From Amoebophrya sp. AT5.2 (taxonomy: Eukaryota; Sar; Dinophyceae; Syndiniales; Amoebophryaceae), in contig RXOD01003833.1 in assembly GCA_005223375.1 (NCBI GenBank), positions 1 through 49,010 of the forward strand: 49,010 bases of DNA, in the 5' to 3' direction. Below, one piece after another: positions 32,023 through 43,200 of this stretch. Position numbers and translations under genes: made by a program. The notes below the pieces were generated by a model. It had not been told where the DNA came from, did not search any database, and saw only the letters and a list, made by a program, of their open reading frames with translations. The stretch's first letter is position 1. Every line of letters starts with the position of its first letter.

Positions 32023-34981
32023 ATGCTCACTGTTACAGGAGCTGCAGCATCGTCTTTGACGACAACTTGCGTTCGCGACGGCATGAGCAGAAAACGTCGT
32101 GCGGGTGCGGGAAAAAAAACAACCACTGGAAGTGTTCTGTTTCTTGCCGCCGCTTCAGTAGCCACGACTCCAACGTCGTCATCGACGTCCTCGTCACTGT
32201 TTGTCGCTGCTGCTGAAAACTTCGACGCCACGGGGGCCCTGGGACCGCCTCCGCCGGTAGACACGGTCTACGCGTTCGACAAGGGGTTTCAGTACCGCCA
32301 GATCGAGGGCAACTTGTTGGGCAAGGCAACCCCCCTCGACGCGGACGCGTGTAAGGCGGCGTGCGAGGCGAAGGAAGAATGCATCGCCTGGGAGGTGTGC
32401 GCGCCCCTGGGAAGCGGCTGCGACGGCTGCTACATGGTGAAAATCCGCCCAGAGGTGGTCGACCACCCCGGGTGGCACATGGGCTTCATCAAAGAGCGGG
32501 CAGAAAAGCTGCAAATCGGCCCGCCACCGATCGTGCGACCGACAGACGCGAAGGGCTGTAAAGAATTTATCCTCAAGGTACTTCCTTTTCTTTCTCAGTT
32601 TAGTGTTAGGAGTTTGCGCTGAAGGACCAAGTAGAAAATATCATATGAAAATGAATGATGAGCGAGTATAATTATAAATGAGTAACTTTCTATTTCTATC
32701 TTAGTACTACCGCGTACGTGCTGGCTTTTCGTTTTCAGTTTCTGTTTTTACCACAACTTCCTTGCACCACACCGACACCAGGCGAATGGCGGCGATCCGA
32801 ATTCTGAGTTTCATAAGCCGGCCAACATGGATATTTACAACTGGTGCGGAGAACAGCTACTCACGGGTACCCTGGAAGCCGACCCGCATCCGAAGGCACG
32901 CTTCATCTTTATCTTGCGTACTCTTTGTAACTGAAGATGTTGAAGATGAAGCAAGTTTATAAATAAATATATAGTTCTTGTAGAAGTAGTTCAGCTCCTG
33001 ATCTTCGTGATGATGTAGTACCTAGCTACAAGAACGTAGCGGTAGCCGAGGTGGAGCGACACTCAATTTTTAGCCCACAGGCCCCTACTGTACGCGTCCA
33101 CCGACTCCAATAATTCTAATTGCACCTTCCAAAATGAACAGGACATCGATGTTCTCGGGCAGCACTACCCTGTTTCTTTGGTGACCAACTTCAGGGATCC
33201 TGTTCCGCAGATCCCGGAAGACGTTGAGAGGGAGTTGCGCGGGCAGGCCACTCCCGAGTCGGAGTACTACAATCCGCAGGGCCCCGGGACGGTGACCGGC
33301 GAGCTGCATGCCAGTGTCGGAACCTACGTGCTCCCCCGGGGGCGGAACCACGCGTTCGTACTGCCGTTCTACGACACCAACATCGGGCACTGGATCAAAG
33401 AGTTCGGGAGCATGAACGTCCTGCAATCCTACGAAATGCAGTCGCTGCTCCGCCCAGGCGACGTCGTGGTGGACGTGGGCGCAAACCTGGGGTCCTTCAC
33501 CATCCCCTTCGCGGAGAGGGTAATATGCCCTATTGAATCTTTGAGTTTTCATGCAGTTTTAGGAAAATGATTCTTCACCTTGCTTCTTTGCATGCATTCG
33601 ATTCATGGAGAAAAATAGTGACATTGAATAAATTTGCTTTTACAACTCGACAGGTTGGTCGCCAGGGCAAGGTGCTTTCTTTCGAACCGTTTCGTTGGAT
33701 TTACCAGCTTTTGACGGCGAATGTCGCGATTAATGGGTTGTCGAACGTTATGCAGAGGAAATTTGTCCGTGTCCCGAAAAGTAGGCCCAGAGGTCGCGCG
33801 GAGTCTATAGGTCTGCAATCGGAGTCACGTACTCAGGTCCCGACGCAGCTTTTTCAACTATTTGGAACCCATTCCGAAAAGTGGGACATATTTTCTGGGG
33901 GTGTCTAGGTCCGGGTCTGAATGTCAAGGAACCCGGGACATATTAATTTCCTAGGGGTGTTTAGGCGTCGAAGCGAGTTGGGACACAGCATAATAAGTAT
34001 GGGAGAAGGCTTCTGCTCGGGGTCCCTGAATTCAAGCCCCCGCCCGACGCAGCTCCGGACACAACTAGCCACGAGACTAGGAGCGCAACCCCCCGCCCGA
34101 AGCCGAACTCCTGGGAAACTGGGACAGGGACAAATTTCCTCTGCATAAACGTGTACACGTACAACATGGGGCTGGGCGAGAACATGGGCAGCTTCGAGTC
34201 GCGGCCCCCCCAGCTCCGTTTCTTCTCCTCCCCCGGCGGGGTGAAACTGAAATCCCAGGACGAGGGGATGAAACAGGAGCAGGCCATGCAGCTGTACGAT
34301 TACGAAATGGAGCCGGAAACCGTGATGCAAGCGAGTCTGGACGAGCTGCTCTCGCAAAAGAGCATACGCATGCCGGAAGTGAACAATTTGAGGTACTTAC
34401 CACTGTACGCCGTGTTTAATTAAAGTATACGTAGGTAGTACCAAAAAGCTCTTATAATTTCGGGAAGTGCATGTAGTTTCCACCAACGAACCCAAGAGCA
34501 GGGGGGATGTGGACGTTGCGTTCGTTATCGCTATTTCAAGTTCTCGGATCATACCTTAAAGTCTGACTAACTTGAAGAAACTTTAGTTACAACTGCGTGA
34601 CCGAGCTCGTCCAGAGCGAAAGCGGTAGTCCTAGTCCCCTGTCAGTATAAAATAAAGTTGTAGTTGTAGATTTTATCATTCATAAACATAATCTTAGTCT
34701 ATCTTTCGAATCAAACTCAAAGTCCTTCTTTCACGACGACCTCGACCAGGTTGATCAAGATCGACGTGGAGGGCATGGAGAACGCGGTAATAATGGGTGC
34801 CCAGAAGGTGATTCAGCACTTCAAGCCAATCATTTGGACGGAGAACGTCCCGTACTTCGAGTCGAATGACACCGGTCTCCTTGCCATCATGGACCAGCTC
34901 AACTACGCCTGCGGGAAGGCGCAAAACGCCCCCAACGACCTCATCTGCACGGACAAATCCGGGGAGGGGAACCAGATATGA
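32023..34981 (+). CDS. Secretory PAN/apple-like plus FkbM methyltransferase protein, six exons
   Basis: Exons are 32023-32577, 32782-32866 (or to 32917), 33074-33519, 33654-33748, 34153-34392 and 34750-34981, giving 550 (or 567) residues. Four introns are GT-AG; the fourth (between 33748 and 34153) is a transposon-like insertion. The start may instead be the ATG at 32080, which gives a basic n-region followed by a hydrophobic stretch (SVLFLAAASVA), a likely signal peptide or anchor. Residues about 85-160 hold six cysteines with CIAWEVC and WHMGFI, like a PAN/apple module. The second half is an FkbM-type S-adenosylmethionine methyltransferase: VVVDVGANLGSFTIPFA (motif I, about 340), GKVLSFEPF (motif II), NGLSNV, and IKIDVEGMENAVIMGA near the end. 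FkbM enzymes methylate hydroxyls on sugars or polyketides; with a secretory N-terminus the target may be a glycan. The second exon's end is the least certain junction. Confidence 0.8.
33749..33768 (+). repeat. Left terminal inverted repeat of introner
   Basis: Twenty bases, a perfect inverted match to 34128-34147, immediately preceded by the AACGT duplication. Confidence 0.95.
34128..34147 (-). repeat. Right terminal inverted repeat of introner
   Basis: Twenty bases, the exact reverse complement of 33749-33768, immediately followed by the second AACGT copy and then by the next coding segment of the FkbM gene. Confidence 0.95.
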
Positions 34982-35099
34982 TGCTGTTGAAAAACTCATA
35001 CGCAAGGCCAAGATCTACTTCACCACTCATACATGGATAAGATAGGGAATTGCTCGACGAAAGCGCAGTGCTCTCAGGCTCCGCGGCAGAGCATGTGCC

Positions 35100-35510
35100 A
35101 TGCGACCGTCGCGTTTGAGTCTGATCTGCAGCACAACTCATCGTCAGCGCCAAGAGCAAGATGATAAAGTTCAACCAGCTGGAGCAGCGAGGGAGCACTC
35201 TTTGTCTTTATCTTCAACGTCGCATCATCCGAAGATCCTGGCCGTCTACCGCTCGGCCTGGCTTCGGCTCGGACTTGGAGGTTAGAATTTACATCACTAA
35301 AATATGCAATAGTCACTTCAGTGCTACTAGTGCACGAGCACGAGCACTCCCAGCGGCTAGTTTGTTCTTTTCTCATCCACCTCTACGTACACTTTATTAG
35401 ACTCACTCGGGAATACAGAGATATTGGCACGGATGAGATTTCTGTTCGAAGCACAAGCACACAGGAGGCGGTGGCTGGAAAGCTACAACAACAATCAACA
35501 AAAGCGATAG
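35100..35510 (+). CDS. Candidate small two-exon protein, perhaps LYR-motif-like
   Basis: A donor at 35281 (GAG then GTTAGA) joins to an acceptor in GAATACAGAG. Two adjacent acceptors exist, after 35418 and after 35420, and each fits a different upstream frame. From the ATG at 35100 the phase-1 join gives 90 residues containing KILAVYRSAWLRLGL followed by EILARMRFLFEAQAHRRRW; the L-x-x-YR spacing recalls LYR-motif mitochondrial assembly proteins. From the ATG at 35161 the phase-0 join gives 69 residues. Exon 2 (35419 or 35421 to 35510, ending TAG) is shared. The LYR idea rests on a few residues only. Confidence 0.35.
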
Positions 35511-35623
35511 CCGCGAAAAGAAATTTTATCTCGAATGCAAGGTGGAGGCTCTTGTGCCTCTGCTAGGCGCATGATGAAATAAACATGCGAGGCCTCTGAC
35601 TGTGGATTTGCTTTTGGCCAGCC

Positions 35624-36047
35624 ATGTATAACAAACTGCTCAAAGCGCATGTCGGCCTCTACCGCCAGTCGGCGATAGCAGTGCCGCACTGTTCCACTAG
35701 GCGTAGGCCGTCGATCATGAGCCACGTGCACTTTCATCTCGGATCGCATCTTCACCCTACCAAAATAGCTCTCGTGTTGTTTGATTCAACCGGATTGGTC
35801 CGCGATTTTCCGTGCGGTACGTACTTATTCTTGTCAGTCCTCATCTCTCTGCGCCACAGATCACTTTTCAGCATGTTTTTTGACGTCGACGACCCTAATC
35901 CCGAAACCCTCTCCACGGTCTCAGCGGTTCCATTTTAAAGGATCGGATCACCGATCATTCTTGAACTATCTACCGATCGATGAACAGCGGCGTCCCACGC
36001 GCGGACTGTCGATGCAGAACACAACATCAAACAGCGTATCAATCTGA
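35624..36047 (+). CDS. Candidate small two-exon hypothetical protein
   Basis: The first exon at 35624-35816 starts with ATG and is open throughout. A GTACGT donor at 35817 joins in phase 1 to either of two in-frame acceptors: after 35859 (126 aa) or after 35871 (122 aa). The intron would be only 43 or 55 nt, shorter than others here. The product is rich in His, Arg and Ser, with KIALVLFDSTGLVRDFP in exon 1 and a basic, Pro-containing C-terminal part. No family is recognised. The same frame stays open for 88 codons after the TGA at 36045-36047, so the 3' end is uncertain. Confidence 0.35.
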
Positions 36048-37209
36048 TTTTTATATGACCAAGACGAAGACCACGACACTATCAATCTAATATGTTCGCA
36101 ATTCATTATCATTGCTGAATCAAACCCGAAATCCAATGAGCGTGATGAAAAAATGTGCAGGGACGTGGACGACGTTCCAACGGTTTCTACATCTATAGCG
36201 ACGCGTGAGAAAGATTGTGACGAAGATCAACTTACCTTCGAAATTTTTGGAAAAGTAGGCACTGCTGGAGACAACTCTACAAACCAAGTTAATTTGATGC
36301 GTAGAAGTTTTTAATAAACTTAGACACGACCACAGATTTATCGCGATTTTTACATTCACTATTTGAATGCGGCCATCGTACAATGACCTCAGTTCTGGGG
36401 TTTGGGTTTTGTCTTCCTTGATTGAAGCTCGACGAATGAAAAGGCAACCGCAGTAGCGTCCGTTTCAGAAACTAACAGACGTTGATGTAGTGTGCTAGTG
36501 ACGGAGCTGCCTCTGCGCCCTGATCACCAAAGCGCCCCCCGCAGACCGAGGGACACTTTAATAGCGTGCTGAAGGTAGATCTCGGTGGACTACCGCTCGA
36601 CACGCGGTGCGCCACAAACCTCCATCGGACTCTGACATCTTCTGAAACTTGTCATTACAATTACCTTTACATTCATATTCAGAGGATCAGCTGCAATTTA
36701 TTGCAGCGCCGTCGGCGGAACAGCGTCGTAGCTGGCAACGCGGAAACAAGCCCCCCATTTCAAACTTGACGTAGGAACAAGAACAAGGCGGGCCGATAGC
36801 AGTCTAGTGCGCCGATGAAACCGTGCCATTATATCTATCATAGAAATTGTATTTCAAGTAGGGAAAAAACAAGCAACGCAGGTTGCTAAAAAAACGACTG
36901 TACTCGGTCTAAGTCGGTTTACAAAAAACATAAGAACCATTTCTATCTTCTACCGTATCTTCCGTCTGCCATGCGCAGGCTGTGCCGTATTAAGCACATA
37001 AAAGTAAGTATGAGTAGTGTAAAAATAAAGCAAAAGCTGAAGCTCGCTGCAGCAGCAGCAGCAGCTTTTGCAGCGTAAAAGTTTATCGGACTTCTGATAG
37101 TTACGCTTGGCTTGCGCTTCGCGTACTATTAAGCAACCTCCTGCCGACGCCGCGACATCCGATAACCACGACAAAAAGTACAAGCAGGATCGACACCGAG
37201 CCTAACAAG
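36048..37209. other. Intergenic stretch with palindromes upstream of giant gene
   Basis: No gene is firmly supported. It contains the open extension past the TGA (36048-36311). A near-perfect palindrome lies at 36690-36707 (GCTGCAAT, TT, ATTGCAGC). A GCA-repeat hairpin sits at 37030-37071. A short exon-like segment after an acceptor near 36680 has no clear partner. The last 140 bp probably include the leader of the giant gene. Confidence 0.45.
37030..37071. repeat. GCA microsatellite in a 10-bp-stem hairpin
   Basis: GCAAAAGCTG (37030-37039) pairs perfectly with CAGCTTTTGC (37062-37071). The 22-base loop contains most of five tandem GCA units (37049-37063). It lies about 140 bp before the ATG of the giant gene, so it may be part of the 5' leader or promoter region. 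Confidence 0.8.
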
Positions 37210-40200
37210 ATGCAGCGTGGTGGTTACGCAAACAACGAGCAGTACCGCTCCACCAAGGGAGGTCACGGCAACCACAACCAGTACACCAGCCATCTCCAGT
37301 ACGACGGCACATACGCACAGCAACAATGGCAATCTCGCAAGGGGGGACCGCGCGGAGCCGTCGGTTCGAGCAGTACCGTTCCGCCGATGCAAGCCGCTCC
37401 GCTGCCACCCGATACAAACATGGATCTGCGAGCGCACCCACACCAGCACCAGCTCGGATACCACGACCATGGCAGCTATAATTCCTACCCGACCTCCACG
37501 GCGGAATATCCTTACTATGGCGCGCAACACCAGCAGCACTCTGTCCACCATCTTCGTGGGGCGGCGGGATACAATGATAATCGGCATCCGGCGCAGCACC
37601 AGCATCAGTCGTCCGTCCCCGCGTCGAATTTCAGTTCTTACCGCGATCGCGCTGCCGACACTAGTATGAGGGGAGATCAGAGGCAGCTGCAAGCGCAGAA
37701 TGCGTTCGAGCCGCCTCCCAAGCTGGGCTTTGAACCCGACCGCAACTACACGAACGCCGGAGGTGGGGCGCGAAGTAGTGGATCAGCACCAGAAGATCAG
37801 GAAGAGCACGGAGGGTCTGCTTCTTCTGTGGCCAGAGGACATCAACAAGAAGTGGTCGTGGAAAACAGTGCGGGGAGTGAGAGGGAGACCCGCGACGCAG
37901 TGATTTGCGCCGTGCTCGAGGCGTTGCAGGGAGCCAGCGAGCAGTTGGGGCGCGACCGTGCCGCGTTAGTGTTGGCAGAGCAGTTGCAACGGCTGTCCCA
38001 GTCCCATCTGCCCCATCATCAAGAACGACAGGGTCGTACTATGGGGGGCGAGGATTGCGTCTCCCCTATGGGGGGCGAGGAGGGCACCATGGACCTGTTG
38101 ACGTCTCTGATCCGAGGTGTGGGTAGTTTTTCGGGTGGAGGCGCCGGCGAAGCGAAGAAGGGGGTGGCCGCTGTGCCTGTGGTCGCAGGAGCAGCAGCTC
38201 CAGCGGCCTCCGGCTCCGGTTCGCCCAGTCTGCGGAGCATGAAGGAACGCGGGGGAGGCGGGACAACTCATGGTGCGTCGAAAGGTTACCCCTCGGAAGG
38301 TTACCCTCCCGCTTCGAGCTCGAAATCTGCTTTGGGGGGGAAGAACGGCTCTACTTCACAGCGGGCCAACACGTTGTCGCCGACCACGAGCCAGGCTGCG
38401 GTCCACAGCAGTCGAATGGTGGCCCCGCTAGCGCGCCCGTGCGGTTCTCATGGTGGGAATGGGAATGCTCCAGCGCAGCTGGATCCGGGGACCTCCAACA
38501 TCGAAGACGTTGAACAACCGGCGGACGAGATTCACCGCTCGGGAAGCTACCATACGTCCCGGCACAACGTCCAAGTGGCGTCTTCATCATCTGGCTCTGC
38601 TGGTGCTTCTGCTCCGGAGCAAGAGGCTCGGAATCATCAGGTTCTGCACGGTGGCGCTGCGTATCACGACACGACAGCTGGAAGTGGTGCCGCGGCAGCC
38701 GACAGCACCGGCTACAATGATGTATACGACAACCGCGAGCAGCAGCAGCGGCCTCCAACGCGACCACAGTACTTGCAGCAAGGCACCGCGGCTTCTAGCA
38801 AGAACCCCGTGGACCAGCAGTACTTGCAGCAGCACCAGGTGGACGGAAGCGGGGACGGGGAGGGCTTGAGCAGCTTCGCGGCGCAGTACGACTACTTCCT
38901 GAATGCTTGTGGAGACAGTGGCGAACAATTCCGGCGTACGCCGGGCGACCCGCAGCACACCAGAGCGCGTGGTCTTCAGGACCCTTCGGAGCTGGGGCGC
39001 GGTGCCGGCGGACATTCGTCGACGTATCCGGCCGAAAGTAACCAGCAGTTCGTGGACAGGACGAGGCCACCGCCGGGCTTCGGCGGACGTTCTGAGGAGC
39101 ACCAGAACACGGCGAATGACCCCAGTGACCGCCACAACGGCAACCTCAACGCCAACCAGTATCGGAACTACAACACGTCTCGTGAAGATGCGGCGGCGGC
39201 GAGCAGAGATGAGCGCGGACGAGCTGGACCTTCTGCAGGAATAAGCCCCGGCGACGGAAACACGATCAGCAGCCCCAGCACGCGAGGTGGCGGATTGCGC
39301 CACCCGGATGACGTGGAGAGCAACTACGATTCCTGCGAGCACCAGACAGCCCGAGCTCTGTCTCGAGGCGGGAAAGGCGGAAACGCTCTGCGGCCCACGC
39401 GGACGAATGTTGGGGCTTCCACTTACGAAAACGAGGATCAGGCGTACTACGACCACTTCCGTTCGGGTCGTGGTCCACCTCACTTGTCAGGTCCTCGCGA
39501 CTACGCCTACGCTGGCGGGTATCCGCCGGACCGGCGCGGCGGCGGCGAAGACTCGTACTATTACGACGAGCAGCAGCGACGTGGACGCGAAGGTGATGGC
39601 CAGTATGGCAGCAACGAATTCTGCAGGCGGGGGCTTCCTCCTGCTGGACCTCCTCGCGCAAGAGATCCCGGGTTGATGTCCCCGCCGTCCCCGCGTGCCA
39701 CTCCTGGCTCCTCGCGCGACAACAATATTGCCAGCTACAACTACTTCGGCCGAGCAGATCAAGATCGGGGCGGAACCGGTCCCTTGCGGGAGTCCCGAGG
39801 TGAGAGAGGGTACAACAATTCCGGTGGGCCCATGTCGTCGAGCAGATACGGCTACGGTAGCGATAGGTACGAGAAGGGCGGCAGATCGTCGCACCTGGAA
39901 GCTCAGTCGTTCCCTCGCGACTACGATCTGGACAGTGTGACTTCATCGTCCGTCTACGACGTTCCGCCAGGCGGGCGAGGCGGTCCCGACCGTCGCGACG
40001 GCAGGAATGACGGCAGGAGAATTGATCCACCACCTCCCGGGCACTACAGGGGGCGTGATAATGTTGGGGCAGGATACAACAATATTATGGATCGCGGTCG
40101 TGATGTTGATGATTATAGTTCGGTTTCGGACTCCAACTCCTACGGCCGCCACCAAGACGAGTTGCAGCGGGGCGGGGGAAGCCACGGCGGACCCCCTGGC

Positions 40201-43200
40201 AGTACCATGGGTGCCACCTCTGTGCACCAGCACCGAGGCGGATATTACAACAACGATCCTCGGCGCGACCTCCGTGGTCTGCCTCGTGATAATTTGCAGC
40301 ATCCTCATGCTGGCGCCGGACCTTCTACTTCGCGCGGGGGCGACCGGGGCCGCCTGCGAGACAACATGGAGGACCACGTGCTGGCACCACAACGACCGTC
40401 GGTGGACGAGCACCAGCGGCGCGGCGATTTTCCACCTCCCGGGCTGCCTTTCTCGTCGTATAAAAATGAACCGGAAGTAGATCACGAGCACGACATGCGG
40501 TTGCGGTACCAGCAGCCGTTGCAGCATCCGACGCGTGATTTTCGCGTCGGAGCGGGGGAACCAGCGCGAGGCGAGCGACGAGCACCAGAGGGCGTGGACT
40601 ACACCAGCACAGCACGAGAAAGAGATCCGGGATATCGCGTCGACTACACGACCGCTGGTGCTCGTGGTGCAACGAACGGAGCAGGAGATCGGGACTGTGA
40701 CCGCATCGAACGCGATCGTCGAGGCAACGTCGTGCTGGGCACTTACAACTACAAGCCGCCGAGCAGCCGCGGCGGCGGCGATACTCGCGCCGAAGATAGC
40801 CGGAGTTACACGACCACTTCCACTGCTCGAAACGGAGGACGAGGCGCAGCGCCCGGAGTTCAACATGGACAGCATCAAAAATGTCTGACCGCGCCCAAGT
40901 CGAGCCAGCACGACGGGTCGAGCCGAAGCGGTGCACCCACGTCGTCGGGAGGCGGGGGGTCGAAGAAGGCTCACAAGAGCATGAACAGCCGGAGCCGGGC
41001 GAATTTCACAGCGCGCGAGAACCAGATGCGTCGCATTCTGCAGTGCGCCAACGCGGCTGCCGCCTTGTCTGTGCTCCAGCGCACCCACCCTGCTGACGAG
41101 GAGGACAAAGACATCCCGAGCACAACAACAGCTACAGGGGGCGACGCTACTACAGCGACACGCTGCACCACTTCGTCTGCTACCATGACGGCCGGAACGA
41201 GCACGCCGAACAACTTCCGGGATATCGAGGCGAGGCAGGAGATCACGAATCGCGTCCGCGCAAGCGACGTCGTATTAACCACAAGACATAATGATCACGG
41301 AGCCACTTCACTTTCGCCCGAGCCGACACTTGGCCAATCCTCGTCTGCGGAAATTGTTGCGGGAGCCGCGGGAAGTTGTGGTGTAGAGAAAGAGATCAGC
41401 ATGGTAGAAGGAACAGCCGATCACAGTCAGACCACGACGACGTCCGCTGCTGGTCGTGCTGCGTCTGCTGCGGGACGAGCAACGGCTACGCAGGTGGTTC
41501 CCAGCGGAAAACACGCTGAGATGGACCGGGCGATCCTAGCGCGCATGGACCTGATGATCAAGTCGCTGGCGGAACACCACCCAGAAAACCAAGAGCCTCA
41601 GTTCTTGCGCGACCTAGACGATGGGGGCCTGGACGCGACGAAAAGACCTATGCAAAAATTGTTCGACACCGCAGGTACGAGTTCACCTACACCTTTCTTA
41701 ATCTCCAATCTAGGAACATCCTTTCTGACTGATCATTTTCGTTTCTAACATACTTTGCTTTCTTGCAGTACTGCAGTACCAAGACGTGACCACTTGTTTT
41801 TACGCATATTGCCACCCCGCACACCAGAGTCCCCATGGACTCTGTGCGAGCCCCAGCCTGCTGGAGCTGGGATAGACTCTACTATACAGTAAACTTGTAT
41901 ACGAATACGCTTACGCATCCACAGATGCTTCCTTTCGTCCTCCTCCTCCTACGGCTCTCATCAGCAATCCATTATATCATCGATCTCTCTGAACTCGACA
42001 AAGCGAAAATGCCAAATCTAAATCGAAGTCAAAATCTTCACAGAGGCGATTGCGCAGGGCAACCGTTTGAGTTCGGCTGAATTGAAGCGCATACCGCAGG
42101 CCCAGATGCTATGGCGTCTGATGGAACGTGATATCAATGACCCCAACAAGTCTGATGATCCCACGGGGGGCGCAGGAGCCGGCGGCGCCCCCGGAAATGC
42201 GGAGCTGCTTTCTGAGCAGCCGTTTCAGGGAGCCTCCTCCGAAACAGATCGCGACGCCATGTTAGGAGCTCCTCTTCGCCACACCGAATGTGGCGCGCAC
42301 ATGCGTCGGGGCATCGAGATGACAGGGCGGGGAGTGGCGGGAGAAGGAGGGATGGGCGTTCACGACAACTTGAGTGGCAGCCCCAACAGCAACGTTACGC
42401 GGAGGTCGGCACCAGAGACGGGATCCCTCCGCAGCGATAGGACGTCGGAAGGAAAATCGTCAGGCAGCAGCAAGGCGTTGTTGTACCGGGGAGCCTTCGA
42501 CTGGATGGGAAACACGCTTGATGAAGACTCGGGAAGCCGCTCCACGCCAGACCACGCGACCGCGAGCAACACGCTCAGCTCCAGCGGGGGTGAGATTATC
42601 AATTATCTTTACTCTTTTTATTTTTTCTTTTATTCGTCGATAACAAGTATGTAGTACGTAGGAAGGGGTGACGGTGAGAGATCAAGATGGTTTCGACTTT
42701 GAGTATATTGACGTCAGCGCAATACACGAGTAAACGTATTCCTAAATCAAAAAAAAAACAGGAACTCCTGGGCACCAGCAGCAGTACAAGCAGACGACTG
42801 GTGGTTTGCTCCCGGACGACGGCGAAAGCTCAGCCGTGGGTGGGTCTTCTATACTTTCCTCTGGCGGCTCCTCTGGCTATGTCTCCCGAAATTTTCGCAT
42901 CAATCCGGCGGAGACGTCCCTCGACGGTCAGAGCGTCAGTTCGTTTGGTACGCGGCTCGCCGGATCCGGCCCCGCGAGCGTCCACTCCGACGCTCTTCGC
43001 AGCGCGACGTCTTGCACCGGTCAGTCTTCGACTATTTCCTCGACTATTTCCTCGCAGACCGGCGCCGGCACCCGGCTGCTGCAGATGCAGCCAGGAACAT
43101 CTGGAAACCACCTCCAGCACGGCTCGTCGAACAGCCGGGGCCAGCAGCAGCTGTTCACCCCCCAATTGCTGCTCCAGAACCTGCCGAAGAATTTGACGCG

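Larger units (their letters stand above)
33749..34147. mobile_element. Introner: TIR element forming an intron of the FkbM gene
   Basis: A 399-bp segment begins with TATGCAGAGGAAATTTGTCC (33749-33768) and ends with its exact reverse complement (34128-34147). It is bordered on both sides by AACGT (33744-33748 and 34148-34152), a 5-bp target-site duplication. The similarity of the ends continues inward to 27 bp with one mismatch. It carries no open frame that looks like a transposase, so it would be non-autonomous. The spliced message must keep one AACGT: this joins TCG AAC GT to G TAC in frame. None of the six possible cut positions gives GT-AG; GT-AC (33747-34150) is the nearest. Elements with these traits are reported as introners in Amoebophrya; family membership here is inference. 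Confidence 0.85.

Noticed and set aside
35074..35376. 100-codon minus-strand frame opposite the LYR-like candidate
   Set aside because: The + strand gives a spliced product with a defined start and stop, and no other minus-strand gene is supported in the window.
41871..42043. A GA-AG intron after a 102-nt exon in the giant gene
   Set aside because: Exon 1 (ending 41674) joins 42044 directly with GT-AG in the right phase, so the unusual donor is not needed. It is kept only as an alternative-splicing possibility.
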